In this document: piece after piece, positions 23,498 through 34,959 of the stretch | Numbering within the stretch: the first letter of the stretch is position 1 | Layout: every line of letters begins with the position of its first letter | Assembly: GCA_948567375.1 (NCBI GenBank) | Contig: OX419761.1 | Coordinates: forward strand, 41,516,243 to 41,580,242 | Source: Lunularia cruciata | Lineage: Eukaryota; Streptophyta; Marchantiopsida; Lunulariales; Lunulariaceae | Length of the DNA stretch: 64,000 bases | Reading direction: 5' to 3' | The notes under the pieces: model-generated | Seen by the model: the letters and a program-made list of their open reading frames with translations, nothing else | The model's database searches: none | What the model was told of the DNA's origin: nothing | Translations under genes and position numbers: made by a program

Positions 23498-24240
23498 TGT
23501 AATACCAAGAGCTAGCCATATGATCTAGATGTGAAATTTGGTTTGGTAAAATCTAGAATGATGTTATACATGATGGTTGAAATAGATCAGATAGAAGTAT
23601 CACCAAAAGAGTACTTCTACTAATAGGTCAGAAATTGAAAAAGACTTAAGAACCTTAGAACCAATAGCTAGACATATGATTTAAAGGTGAGAATTGGTTT
23701 GGTAACATCTAGAAAGATGTTACACATGATGGACTAAACAGATCAGAAATAGGTATCACCAAAAGGGGACTTTTACTAATAGAGTAGGAACCGAAATATG
23801 CCTGAAATCTTTGAAGGCAATTTTGGAGGCCTAAACGGATGAATTAGGCCTTGAAAATGTGCAGTTTCCCCCCCCCCCCGATAGAGGAAAGGCTGGCATT
23901 CCCTCCCCCTTGCTTTGTCTTGTCAAGAGCTTTCCAATGGTACCTTACTCACATGATTCTGAGATTCCTACAGGAAGATTCCCTAAAAGATTCCCTCCGG
24001 TTAAAGCTTGTTTGACCAACCAGATAGGACCTAGACCAGACATGTCACCCATCCAAGTAAGTGATCCAAGGGTGGAGCTTGCTGACATGTCACCTATCTG
24101 TGTCCCTAATCCTATGGTGGAGCTTCCTTGGCGGAGATCCTCTTTGTCTATATAATAAAGAGAAGGTGTTCCCTTGGGGCATCGATTGTTTGAGTGTGCA
24201 ATCTGTGTTTTCTCTCTTCTCTTGTCCTCGGAGTATTACA
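23498..24240 (+). repeat. Element A 3' LTR (743 bp)
   Basis: Full-length partner of 17629-18368. It has a longer poly-C run near 23869 and scattered substitutions, many of them C/T or G/A. Followed by CTTTG at 24241. Confidence 0.96.
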
Positions 24241-24245
24241 CTTTG

Positions 24246-25090
24246 GGACTTTGCAGGTACAGATGTGTTTGTACTCCACCAAGGAAAATTTTCTCTTTGT
24301 CACCAAGATGGGAAAGTAACTCTTTGGCTAAGAAGTCATTGTCTAAGTCTCTGGCTTGATCTTTATTCTCATGCCAGGATAGAAAATCTGCATTCCCATG
24401 ATGCAATTCCTTCCTACTTGTACAATGTAAGTGAAATCCTACAAGAGATATATACACCTCTTGCAATGCATGTTGAAAAAATTGCCTTCTTCACCAAGTA
24501 TTGTAACATGTAATGATCTATGTGGAAGAAAAATTTGTATGCCAACAAGTAGTGTCAAAACTTCTTGCAAGCTTACATTATTCCTAGTGGTTCCCTTTCA
24601 ATAGTGTAATACTTCTTCTACACATTGCACAATTGCCTGCTAGCAAAGTATATTGTGTAGTCCTTTTTGTCATCATCTTTTTGATTGAGCATTACTCTAT
24701 GGCCACCAAAGAGGTATCCATGTATACATGGAATATAATTTCCCAATTAGAGGCTTGCATTATTGGGGCTTTTACTAATTTGGTCTTCAGCATGATAAAG
24801 GCTTCCTCTTGCTCCTTTGCACACACATACTCTTTGGACTTCTTGAGTAGCTCTGTGAGGGATGCAATAAGAATAGCATAATTTGAATGGATATATGTAA
24901 TACCTCATATGACCTACCAAGGTTCACATTTCTCTCAAGCTTTTTGGAGCTTCAAAAGCCTAGATCACCTTCACCTTTTCTATGTTCTACTCTATGCTCA
25001 TGCTTGAGACTTAATGTCCAAGTAAGATGCCCTTGGTCATTATAAAGAAGCACTTCTATGGGTGTAGGGACAATCTCCTTGCATGGCATT
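24246..25090 (-). pseudogene. Element C RT end and RNase H
   Basis: Minus-strand reading gives the RT C-terminal part (FFIMTKGILLGH, then KVKVI, FEAPKSLRE and VGHMRYY at about 25060-24900), RNase H (around 24830-24550, decayed) and the RNase H-integrase linker with KELHHGNADFLSWHE near 24400. The RT part continues exactly from the piece at 30711-31095 across element D1, and the linker continues to 17628 across element A. Confidence 0.75.
25086..25090. repeat. Target-site duplication of D1, left copy
   Basis: GCATT before the left LTR, matching ACATT at 30711-30715 in four of five bases. Confidence 0.65.
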
Positions 25091-25580
25091 TGTAAAGATC
25101 AAGGAGAGAAATATGAGAATAGAAGATCACATTGGGGCTCTTGAATGGAAGAAACTCCAAATGCCTAGCATGAGCTTGGGCTTTGGTATTTATAGAGAAC
25201 ATACAAGACTCTTGAGAAATTTCTCAAGAGGCTTCCAAAAAGCCATCTTCTTAAAGTGCAAGCTAAGCTAACTTGGAAGCTTCTTGAGAAACCTTCTTCT
25301 AGAAGCCGTCTACTTGGCATGCAAGCTAAGCTAGTCAAGAAGTTTCCCAAGAATCATCTTTGTAAAGCCACTTACTTGTCATGCAAGCTAAGCTAGTCAA
25401 GAAGCTTCCCAAGAAGCTTCTTCTTAGGAGTCACCACTTGGTATACATATTACCCAATTTTTGGAAGGTACCAAGTAGCTTCCTAGATGCTTCTAGAATA
25501 TTCTCATAATTCTTGGCTAATTTGGCCTATTTGCTACTTTGGTAGTCTTGAGTAACTCATCTCTAAACTCCATTATTACA
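25091..25580 (-). repeat. D1 3' LTR (490 bp)
   Basis: In minus orientation it starts TGTAATAATGGAG and ends CTTTACA. It carries the family D array of GAAGCTTC-type blocks between about 25200 and 25490 and a TATTTATA promoter motif (minus-strand TATAAATA) near 25187. Confidence 0.9.
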
Positions 25581-25900
25581 TATTCCTCACCACCAATTGG
25601 TGATGTCCACATCACCATGGAAGCTCCAAACTCTTGGATGGCTATTTGTGCATTGTGGAGATGAGAAAGAGGCTTCTAAGTGGCATCATGAAAGGGACGG
25701 GTTTAGGGACTTTCCAATGGACTTTGTACTCAGTATGTTGTTGGTGGCTATGTTGAATATGGTGACATCCAAGGATACAATCAACTTCATACTCTCATGA
25801 TTGTTGATAGGGATAGGAGGAGGAGGGGGTTGGACATGGGAAGAAATGGAAGATGGATTAGAAACAAAGGGTTTCAACTTAGAAATATGAAAGACAAGAT
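25581..25900 (-). pseudogene. D1 chromodomain region
   Basis: Next to the 3' LTR on the minus strand. Fragments such as PPPPPIPINNHE and TIFNIATNN are frame-shifted counterparts of the D3 chromodomain lead (PIND-HEEYKVDRIF) at 63750-63930. Frameshifts prevent a single reading frame. Confidence 0.7.
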
Positions 25901-27180
25901 GGATTCACATAAGACAAGGCAAAGCAAGTCAATAAACAACAAGAAAGATGATTTGGGTGATATCAAATGGACCTATGTAATTAGGAGCAAGTTTACAAAC
26001 TTAGGTATCAAGTGGAAGGGGTAAGTTAGTAGAAGAAAGCATGACCTTATCACCAAGTTGAAAGGTGAGATCACAATGATGTTGGTCCACATATTTTTTT
26101 TGACAATTTTGAGCAATAAAGAGATGAGATTTGGCTTGTTGTAGGGATTGGGATATTGTGGTCAAGAAGGTGAAATATGAGGGGCAAGAGACGGAGGAGC
26201 AAGAAGAGAATTTAGAACAAGTGGGTCTTGGCCAAATTTAAGGAACAAAAAAAATCTGGTGCTTGCTTGCTTGGAGTTATTTTAGGCAAACTAAATAAGA
26301 TATTCATCTCAATTAGTATGGTGAACATTGATAAAAGCATGAAGTATATCCTCCAAGGTGTGATTTGCACATTTGGTTTGTCTATCATTTTGAGGATGAT
26401 AGGCCATGGACAAAGCAAGCTTGGTGCCAAGTAGCTAGAAGAGTGCTTGCCAAATTTTTTTAGGGAATCAAGGATCATGATTGGAGATGAGTACATAAAG
26501 TCTCCCATGATGCTTGAAGATATTGTCAAAGTAGATCTAGACCAATATTGGAGCATCCATTGCATCAAAGGTTCGTGCTAAATGGATTTGCTTATTAAGC
26601 TTATCAACAAACAAAATGATTCTTATGTGACTTTGATTTGTCTTGAGCAACAATGTGATGAGATCTAAGCTCATGTGTTTCCATCAAGTAAATAGGATGG
26701 GAATTGGTTGGATAATTCCACTTGGTTTCTTTTATTGGCCTTGTTGTATTGGCAGTTCTCACAAGATTGCAGAAACTTTTGAACCCCTTGTGCCATGTTG
26801 GACCATCACCATCGGCATTGTAGGGTACCCAAGGTCTTATCTACACCCATGTGACTAGCAACTAGTAAGTCATGGGCTTTTGGAAGGTGTACAATTCATA
26901 GATCACCCTTGGCTAGAACATAGATCCATTCTCATAAAATAGAAGGTCTTCCTTGAATGACAGGTGTTGTATTCCTTATCATGTGCTGCACAACAACCTT
27001 GTACCATTTGAAAGAGAGATCTTGTTGTCAAGAAATCTTAAACTCAATTTGGATTATCAAGTCAATTGACACTATCATAATTGCCATTGTGATGAGAGGA
27101 AGAATCTTCAAATCAAGTCATCAGATAGGGCATTGAGAATGATATGGAACCTACCAAGTTTGTACTCAAGTTTGATATCA
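25901..27180 (-). pseudogene. D1 integrase
   Basis: Minus-strand peptides in domain order: KHHG followed by LISNHDP (second catalytic aspartate region, near 26450), LGTKLALSMAYHPQ, then ANHTLEDILHAFINV near 26350-26310. All correspond to better-preserved parts of D3 integrase (63000-63250). Many stops. Confidence 0.75.
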
Positions 27181-28790
27181 AACAACTATAGTTGTTCCTC
27201 CCATCAATGATGTTGACTCTTCATATGCTCCAAATATAATATTAAAAAAAGAGTTTGTGATTGGCTCACATGTTCACTTGTTTCTCCAAGAGATGATGCC
27301 TCCATACCTTGGTGATATATACCATTGCTAGTTATTCTTGATCTCAAGTAGAGTAATTCCTTTTTGTGATGTTTAGTGGTGAGACACAAAGATAATATAA
27401 GATATAACTCATTTGGAAATTCCTACTACAACACAACTCCAATGGAAAACTTGAAGCATCACAATGAACCACATAAGGTAGTTGAGGATCATCCGATTAA
27501 AGAATGGGTCATGAAGATACTATATGTTTCACTTTTTAGAATGCTTCTTCATGCTTGGTTGTTTACTAAAAACTTGATGTCTTCTCCAAGACATCAATCA
27601 ATGTTGTGGCTACATGAGCATAGTAGTGGATGAACCATTGGTAAAAGTTGCCAATCCATTAAATGCTTGCATTTTTATGGCATCCTTCAAAGTAAAGCCA
27701 ATCAATAATAGCCTTGATTTTTTCCTCTTCCATCTTGATCTCCTTTGATGAGATCTTATGGCCCAAGAAGATAACTTCCTTCTACCAAAAGGTACACTTT
27801 GATTTCTTATAGTAAATGCCCATTGACTTAGTTGTCTTAAGACTTCTTACACATGATTTGTGTATTATTCCTCTATCTTACTATAGATTAAAATATCATC
27901 CAAGAATGCCACCATGTACCAATCCAATAGCCCATCCAACACTCAATGCATCCGATCCGTGAAGATTGTTGCAGCATTAGTGAGCCCAAAAGGTAAAACT
28001 CTCCATTCAAAATATGTAAAAGAATACCTATGAAAGTTATTCTTTTGCACATCCTCTCTATCAATGGGGATCTATCAATAGCCGCTTTGGAGATCCAACT
28101 TGGAGAAATATTGTGCTCCACTTAATTAATCTAGCAAGAAATCAATTCAAGGCAAGAGATATGTATTCTTCATTGTTTCTTTATTGAGGCCATGGTAATC
28201 AATATAGAAGCAAAGTCCTCATCCTTCTTTGGGAAAAATAGTACTGGTGTTTCCCAAGGAGATGTACTTTGTTGTATGAAATCCTTCTCCAACAACTCCA
28301 TCAATGTTGTTCAAAGCTCTTCTAACTCCTTTGGTAAGAGCAAATATATCAGTCTACTCATTTGAATACTTCTTGGCAATAACTCAATCTTAAAGGGCAT
28401 ACCATAATTGGCAGAGTAACCTCTTCAATAGATCATCCAAAAACACATCTGCAAACTCCTAAACTATATGATCAACCATAACTTGATGAGGCTGTTGGCC
28501 CTCATCAGATCCTCCATGCACAATTGGCTTGATCCACATTGCAAAAATAAGAATATTTTCCTTCAAAGCTTGCTCTATGGTTTTTTTACTAACAAACTTC
28601 TCATCTTAGGATTGACTATTCTTAGATGTCTTACTCAAAGGTGCCAAACAACCTAATTGGTAATTCTTATCTTAGTGTTGTACTTGAATTTGTTGTCGGG
28701 TCCAATCAATTTGAATCTCATTATGTTCAAGCCAAAGTAAACATTAAATGATATCATAGTGTAAAGGTGCCACTACAAACCTCATATACT
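27181..28790 (-). pseudogene. D1 reverse transcriptase and RNase H
   Basis: RT core at 28121-27888 reads in pieces as SKLDLQSGYWQIPIDREDVQ, LPFGLTNAATIF and VAFLDDILI, with frameshifts between them. RNase H follows to about 27200, ending with FDIKLEYK-type sequence. The protease-RT linker near 28640-28560 contains one unit of the KFVSKKTIEQALKE-type repeat that is present three times in D2 and D3. Confidence 0.82.
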
Positions 28791-29048
28791 CTAATATTGC
28801 TTCTCAATCTTGAATGTAATTGAATATGAGGTACGGAATGCAGAACCCTTTCTACCATTTACCATCATCAATCTACTTCCAATTATTGGTTTGATAGGAA
28901 TACCTAATTCCTTTGTTAATTTCATGGACATGAAATTCTCTAAACTTCTAAAATCAACCAAATTCTTACAACCATAATCAAATATCATACCTTGCAAGTG
29001 AAGCAAACTTGCATAAGTTGAGCTTTCAATCCCATTGGAGCTAATCAA
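28791..29048 (-). pseudogene. D1 aspartic protease
   Basis: An 85-residue frame with LVDFRSLENFMS at the active-site position and KELGIPIKPIIGSRLMMVNG downstream. The expected D-S-G reads D-F-R, so the active site is lost. The sequence is closely related to D3 protease (60549-60848). Confidence 0.85.
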
Positions 29049-30211
29049 GTTCTCAATAGATGGCTCAAGCTCTCCTACTAGGATTCTTCATTCCCTTAAT
29101 TATCATGCTCCACAAACTCCATTTGGGCAATTTATTAAGGTCGCTCATTCTTGAGTGGAGATTCAGCAATGTGATGTCCAATTTGGTGACAATAAAAGCA
29201 ACCATTATTTTCTCATAATCTTTCTATATCTATAGTACCAAGTGGTCTATGTTGGATGGCATTGATCTTTATCAATGTTGGCTCTTCCACACGTGTGTAG
29301 TGCATTGGCAGGTTTTGGGAAGGTCAAGATTGAGATCAAATTGTCACAATCAAGGAATCTAAGTGCTCAACCAACTACATGTTTTCCTTCAAGTGTTTGG
29401 GCTCCTACAAAGTCACTTCTGATTTGGTGCATAACTTCAAACCTCACATAAATCAATTCAGATCTTCACCTTTTAGTATATTTAGAATTTTCTTTATGGT
29501 GTTTGGAAATTGAGTGATGTAATTTCTTATAGAACCAATCTACTTCAATTTTTCAAATCTATCTTGTGCAACTTGTGCAAAATTTATAGCTTAGAATCTC
29601 CCAATTATTGGACTCTTGAATTCTTTCCTTGCTGAGACTGGTGCAATAAACTGCCATTCAGCTTACTCCACTTGGAATTGCCACCCTAGTTTTGCCACTC
29701 CATCTAATCGGCTTGTAGCAAAGAGAATCTATCTTTGTTCATCTTGAAGATTTGTAGCTTCAAAATAACATTTATGATCAAACACAAGATTCTCCACTAC
29801 ACTTGGGAGATCCTTGCCTTCCAATACCTTGGGCTTTGGAAATTGGACTTTCTCTTCTCCTTCATGCTCTCTCTACATGCTTTTGTCATTGATGGTATCT
29901 TTCTTCCAACAATCAAGTAAGGTGCTCAATTTGTTGCCACATAGAAATGATAACTTTGGGCATTACCGCCATGGCTACTATTGAATCAAACTATCTATAA
30001 TTATCTAAGTTAACATGTAAATGCAACATGTCCACTGTTCTTTATAAATTAGAATTAGAAGTATCAAGGGTTCATCAGACAAGGTGATCATATTGAAAAA
30101 GTTCTACCCAAAGCATGAAATGATTTTTAGGTAGCACATGGACATGAAAATCCTAATGGTTTGGGAGAAATAGATTTGGTGGTCCATAAATTCCATCCAT
30201 CCCATTTCTAC
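29049..30211 (-). pseudogene. gag: D1 gag
   Basis: Follows the primer site in minus orientation. A zinc knuckle near 29215-29175 reads C-F-Y-C-H-Q-I-G-H-H-I-A-E-S, so the last cysteine is replaced by serine. The capsid portion matches D2 and D3 gag at nucleotide level but has many stops. Confidence 0.75.
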
Positions 30212-30222
30212 TTTGATACCAA
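30212..30222 (-). other. D1 primer-binding site
   Basis: Minus-strand TTGGTATCAAA directly after the 5' LTR, a diverged initiator Met-tRNA primer site like TGGTATCAGAGC. Confidence 0.75.
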
Positions 30223-30710
30223 TGTAAAAAACCAAGGAGAGAAATAGGAGAATGGAAGATCACATTAGGACTCTTAAATGAGGGAAAATTTGAATGCCTA
30301 GCATGAACTTTGGCTTTGATATTATAGTGAACATACAAGACTCTTGAGAAGTTTCTCAAGAAACTTCATAAAAGCCGCCTTCTTAGAGTGCAAGCTAAGC
30401 TAATTGGTAAGCTTCTCAAGAAGCTTCCTTTTGGAAGTTGCCTACTTGGCATGCAAGCTAAGCTAGTCAAGAGGCTTCCCAAGAAGCTTCTTCCTAAAAT
30501 TCACCAATTGGCATACACATTACCAGATACTTAGAAAGTACCAAGTAGCTTCTATAATGCACTTGCAACCTTCCAAAGAATGATGATATCAATTTTTAAA
30601 GACTATCTTTGGAAGTTTGTAGAAATTTTTATTGATGATTTTTGTATCTTTGGCCTATTTTCTATTTTGTTAGTTTTGACTAGCTCATCTATAAACTCCA
30701 TATTTTTACA
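30223..30710 (-). repeat. D1 5' LTR, with foreign inverted segment
   Basis: Minus-orientation start TGTAAAAATATGGAG, end TTTTTTACA. Most of it matches the 3' LTR, but 30553-30654 is not LTR sequence: it is an inverted copy of the element C RT at 30758-30859 and replaces the corresponding LTR part. Confidence 0.88.
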
Positions 30711-30859
30711 ACATTTCTTGAATGTTTTCCTAAGAAAAGAGAGCTTATACTCCCTTTGGCTAAAGATACAAAAATCATCAATAAAAATATCTACAAACTT
30801 CCAAAGATAGTCTTTAAAATTGACATCATCATTCTTTGAAAGGTTACAAGTGCATTATA
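30553..30859. repeat. Inverted repeat: 102-bp arms, 103-bp spacer
   Basis: Left arm 30553-30654 (inside the D1 LTR) and right arm 30758-30859 (element C RT) are reverse complements with few mismatches. The shared text in the left arm includes AGACTATCTTTGGAAGTTTG and TTTTTATTGATGATTTTTGT. It encodes the RT catalytic-box region (FIDDFCIF). Confidence 0.93.
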
Positions 30860-31100
30860 TAGTTTTACTAGAATTGATTATAAGCATAAATGCCCCAATC
30901 CATAGTGAAGGTAATTTTGTCCTCATCTTCCTCCCAAATAGAAACTTGGTTATACCTTGAAAATCCATCTAAAAACCTATAGCATGTGTATCCTATAACT
31001 TGATCTAAAATGGCATATGTGAAGTACAAAGAGTAGTGATCCTTCTTCATAGTTGCATTTAGCTTTTGAAAGTCTTGACACACTTGGATCTTCACAACTC
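30711..31100 (-). pseudogene. Element C reverse transcriptase, 5' part
   Basis: Open frame at 31095-30868 has VCQDFQKLNATMKKDHYSLY, YRFLDGFSRYNQVSI and KITFTMDWGIYAY, which are RT motifs of the gypsy branch using QDFRKLN-type motif 2. The catalytic box appears as FIDDFCIF at 30790. The frame then continues across D1 to 25090. Confidence 0.88.
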
Positions 31101-32100
31101 TACTTTTGTACTACTACAATGGGTAAAACCTATTCAATATTGAGCATAGCAAAGATGATACCAGCCCAAAGGTACTTGTCTATCTCATCCTTCACTAGTA
31201 ATGAGTACTTTGAGTTAAACCAATACTATCACTATCAAATTGGAACTACACCTTCTTCTAGATCAATTTTATGCTCCAATCTAATCCTCAAGGGATGTTA
31301 GGCATCTATTTGATCTTCCGAGGATACATGTCTTTGTATCCCAAAACAATGTTGTGTAGTCTTTGTACTTGGCATGAGATACATGCTTTGATATCTTTAG
31401 GATTTTCCCTTTGGCTGCAATCACATCTTGACAATGGCTCACATGACATACCCTGAGTAGTGCTGCGTGGTCCTCCCAACCTTTGAACTAGTCACTCCTT
31501 TTGACTTTGTCTTCTACATTGTAGCACTCCAAGTAGTTTATTACATCCTTCTCCAAAGATCCTTCAAAGTTGTTAGAGGTGTCTTTTGTGTATTCTTCCT
31601 CTAATGACAAGATCTCTCCTAAGTGCATGATTTTCTTCCAACACATTATAACCACATTAGGATGTGAAGACTTGGGATTTTAGAATCTAAGCTTGTGTTG
31701 ATACTAGTCTATAGTCACTTGGGTTCCATACAACCAAGGTCTTCCTATCAACATTAAATAATCTATCTTGGTTGCAAGATGAAGGATGATGTAATTGAGG
31801 TAGAAGGCTACACAAACTATAGTGGTTAGAACCTTTGAGAACATCCCTAAAGGTCTCCTTTGAGTTTGGTCTATGAATTGCAAGATACAAAGAGTAGGCT
31901 CAAAAGTAGTGTATCCTAACTTATGGTGGTATCCTCAATCATGAATTTGACACTTGATCTAGAGTCCATGGAGACTGACTAGATAATATAGTTATTAATC
32001 TCTATTTTGACTTCTAGAGAACCTAAGTCTCCTAATTCTATCCTATAGATTGCAAGCATTTAGTTTGCTTTCCTTTTTAGTACCCTTTGGAAATCCAAGG
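31101..32100 (-). pseudogene. Element C protease and linker
   Basis: In minus orientation KIDYLMLIGRPWLYGTQ near 31770 corresponds to the C-terminal protease motif (LGRPWL followed by a VTIDY strand). The catalytic Asp-Ser-Gly region is not clearly readable. Stops are scattered towards RT. Confidence 0.65.
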
Positions 32101-33148
32101 CCAACTAGCATTTATACAACTTGTTATCTTCCCTCAATTGCTTGAATGTGACATTTGCCTTAGAGGAAGCAAACTTTGCAACAATATCATATTGGGTAAC
32201 ATCTAAAATTAAACTAGCCTTTCTTTATTTCTTCTCACATATATCCTTCTTTCCAGTAGACTCTTTTGGAGTGAAGGCCTTCAGAGTTGTACATTTGGCT
32301 ATGTTTGCTTTTGGCATCAACTCCTTTGGGGTGGTGTCCTTCAGAGTTGGACCTTTAGGGTTGTATCTTTTAACATGAAATCCAATTCTTGCTGGAGGAG
32401 GGTGATCATTGGTAATTGTTTCTCAATTTCTCCCACACTTTTGATATTTTCCTTCACCTTCCTTGTCTCCTCCTACAAGAGCTCTTGTACTTCCTCCCAA
32501 ATATTTTTTTTAATAGTTTATTGTTGGGGTTACCATGCTCAATTGGCTCAACTTGCTTTGCTTCCTTTAGGGATAGAGGGTATCTCATTTGGAGGCTTCT
32601 TTGTATCTTCTTTAGGGTTGATCTTCATGAATACCTTCAGCTCCTTAGATAATACTTTCTATGGATGCCTTGCTTCCTATTCAGCTTTGGGAATTCATAT
32701 GATTCCAAAGAAGATGTATTGCTTGTCTTCTTCTTGCCGGATTGGATGTCTACTCTTTTTACATCTAGATTGAAACAACCATTTCTTCATCAAGAAGCGC
32801 ATCCTCTTCACCTAACTCTTCCAAGGTATAAAGTAAACATCAGTATAGACCTTAGTGGAAGGCAAGGTTGGTGCAAACCTCATTGTTGGCTTTGGGGTAG
32901 GTGGTTGGGCTTAATTTGGCCATCATATGATTGGACATTTTACAATTAGCATATAGTGGAGTGTAATAATTTTTTCCTATGCTCTGGGCAATGTAAGGAC
33001 CAATGACTAGGAGCTCCATAGTTATAACATGTGCTTGGGCTTGCATCTTGCCATGGGTGAGAAATTTTCCTCAACAGGTTCATTGGTAGCATACTCCTTG
33101 GACATGGGAATGTTAATACTAGGAAATGGGCTCATGGTGGTAGGTACT
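32101..33148 (-). pseudogene. gag: Element C gag, 3' part
   Basis: Minus-strand sequence upstream of protease with low-complexity, Lys/Glu-rich text and no clear knuckle. Plus-strand open frames here (32121-32949) are antisense. Placement between protease and the gag piece at 34960-35800 supports the call. Confidence 0.5.
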
Positions 33149-33745
33149 TGTAATACCAATAGCTAGATAGATGATCTAGAGATGAAATTTTGTTTGGTAA
33201 CATCTAGAAGGATTTTATACATGATGAAGAACATAGATTAGATAGAGATATCACCAAAAGAGCACTTCTACTAATAGAGCAAAAGCCAAAATAGGCCTAA
33301 AAACTTTAGATGCAATTTTGGAGGCCTAAACGGATGAATTAAGCCTCAAAAATATGTAGAGTTTCCCCCCTCCGAATGGAGGAAAGACTGCTCTTCCTTC
33401 TGGTTTGTCTTGCCGAGAGCTTTCCAATAGTACCTCATCCATGTGATTCTGAGAATCTCCACCCTTAGATTACATGCTTGGATGGGTGACGTGTTGGTCT
33501 TGGTCTCATCTGGTTGGTCAAATAGGCTTTGACCAAAGGGAATCTTTTAGAGAATCTTCTTGTAGGAATCTTAGGTCACCTATCCATGTACCTAATCCTA
33601 TGGTGGAGCTTACTTGGAAGAGATCCCCCTTAGCTATATAATAAAGAGAAGGTGCTCCTTTGGGGCATCAAAGGATTGAGTGTGAAATCTGTGTTTTCTC
33701 TCTTGTATCTCTTTTGAATAGTTCTCTTGTACTTAGAGTATTACA
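33149..33745 (+). mobile_element. Solo LTR of family A, with internal microinversion
   Basis: Starts TGTAATACCAATAGCTAG and ends AGTATTACA, aligning end to end with element A LTRs. GTACT (33144-33148) and ATACT (33746-33750) form a probable target duplication with one change. No internal element sequence follows, so it is a solo LTR left by LTR-LTR recombination. The stretch 33457-33573 is in reverse orientation relative to the other LTRs. Confidence 0.92.
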
Positions 33746-34647
33746 ATACTTCTTGCACTATGAAGACCTGTTCATCTTCCTCCACATGGTACTCCTACTC
33801 TTTACATATAGGAGCACATACACTCAAATGCACTAAAGAAGAAGGATGAGCTGTAACACCCATTTGTGCATGTGTGTGGTATTGTGATATTTAGCTTGGT
33901 ATTACAAGTACTTAAGAGATATTATTTATATAGAGATAAAAGGATGGTTCTATATTAGTCATGGTTAGCTAAAATTAGTCATAGCTAAGATAGATGGGAC
34001 CTTACTTTAGAGGAAGTAGAAAAGATGAGCACCACTATTTTGGATTTTAGTGTGTTGACTTGGTATTATTCCTAGGTGTTTGGCTTTGGGGAAAGAGTTG
34101 AGAACTCTTGGGCCCGCAAGCCTTTTTGTTTTGGATTCTTCTTTAGTCCAAGGATAGCCCATGTGAAGGAATCCTTGCTTTAGTGGTTGGGTCAAGATAA
34201 GGGGAATATGCCCATGTGAATGGATATTCCTTTCTACTTTTTGACTTTACTTGACTTTTAGTCTAGTAACTTGAGTTACTACGGTAATTAGTAACTTTGG
34301 TATGTAACTATTTCACAAGTATATAAACAAGGAGTGAGGAGGTACTCATCATCCTTTCATTTGCAACTATCTCTCTCTCATTGAGTTCTCTAGTGAGCAA
34401 TGTCTTGAGTCTTGGAGTGTTAGCCTTGGAGGAGTATGATGGAGTTGGGGTTCCTTGCCTTCTTAGTCCATGGTGCGCTACCATAATAGCCATCAGAGGT
34501 TCATCCTGAGTGAGAGACAGGCCGGCTCACAGAGCATACATACAATTAGTATTTGCATGTCTTGGCTGACGGCAAGTTGTGCATTGGATATTTATTTTTG
34601 CATATAAAGGTGGTCTTTGCTCTTTCTTTGCTCCAACTAGTTATACC
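33746..34647. other. Unresolved insert, LTR-like
   Basis: About 100 bp likely belong to element C gag. From 33852 the text starts TGTAACACCC and has a TATA-like ATATAAACAAGG at 34321, followed by pyrimidine-rich leader-like sequence, suggesting an LTR of an otherwise absent family. No end or target duplication could be set. Confidence 0.35.
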
Positions 34648-34959
34648 TTTGGTATTTATATGGAGCATAAAAGGCTCTTGAGAAGCCTCTCAAGAAGTTT
34701 CCTTGAGCCACTTTCTTAGAGTGCAAACCAAGTTAACCAAGAAGCTTCTCAAGAAGCTTTTTTCTAGAAGCCATCTACTTGGCTTTCAAGCTAAGCTAGT
34801 TGGAAGCTTCTAGAAGTATCCTTCTAGAAGCTACTTGGGATGCAAGCTAAGCTAACCAAGAAGCTTCCTAGACACTTCTAGAATATTTTATGCTAATTTG
34901 GCCTATTTGCTACTTCATTAGCCCTAACAAACTTCATCGCTAAACTCCATATTGTTACA
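34648..34959 (-). mobile_element. Truncated family D LTR
   Basis: In minus orientation it begins TGTAACAATATGGAG and continues through the GAAGCTTC-rich array to the TATAAATA box, then breaks off. The R/U5 part is missing. It appears nested in element C gag. Confidence 0.8.

Larger units (their letters stand above)
17629..24240 (+). mobile_element. Complete family A Ty3/gypsy chromovirus (LTR to LTR)
   Basis: Both LTRs (17629-18368 and 23498-24240) start TGTAATACC and end GTATTACA. A 5-bp target duplication CTTTG flanks the element (17624-17628 and 24241-24245). A primer-binding site for initiator Met-tRNA follows the 5' LTR and a purine tract precedes the 3' LTR. Internal order is gag, protease, RT, RNase H, integrase, chromodomain, which makes it a chromovirus. 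By eye the LTRs differ at roughly 25-35 positions in 740, so it is not very recent. Stops in pol and gag make it non-autonomous. It sits inside element C. Confidence 0.96.
25091..30710 (-). mobile_element. Complete family D Ty3/gypsy chromovirus D1
   Basis: Minus-strand element with LTRs at both ends (25091-25580 and 30223-30710), a Met-tRNA-type primer site next to the right LTR, and gag, protease, RT, RNase H, integrase and chromodomain in order between them. A likely 5-bp target duplication (GCATT/ACATT) flanks it, and the host element C RT reads on across it. Stops and frameshifts are abundant. Its relatives D2 and D3 lie at 54275-64000 on the other strand. Confidence 0.93.

Noticed and set aside
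23868-23879. Poly-C run in the A 3' LTR
   Set aside because: Simple homopolymer expansion of a C-rich LTR stretch also present in the 5' LTR.
24061-24513. 150-codon plus-strand ORF
   Set aside because: It runs from the element A 3' LTR across the target duplication into antisense of element C, so it is a chance frame.
32121-32949. Cluster of plus-strand hydrophobic ORFs
   Set aside because: Antisense to element C gag; hydrophobicity reflects Lys/Glu-rich codons on the other strand.
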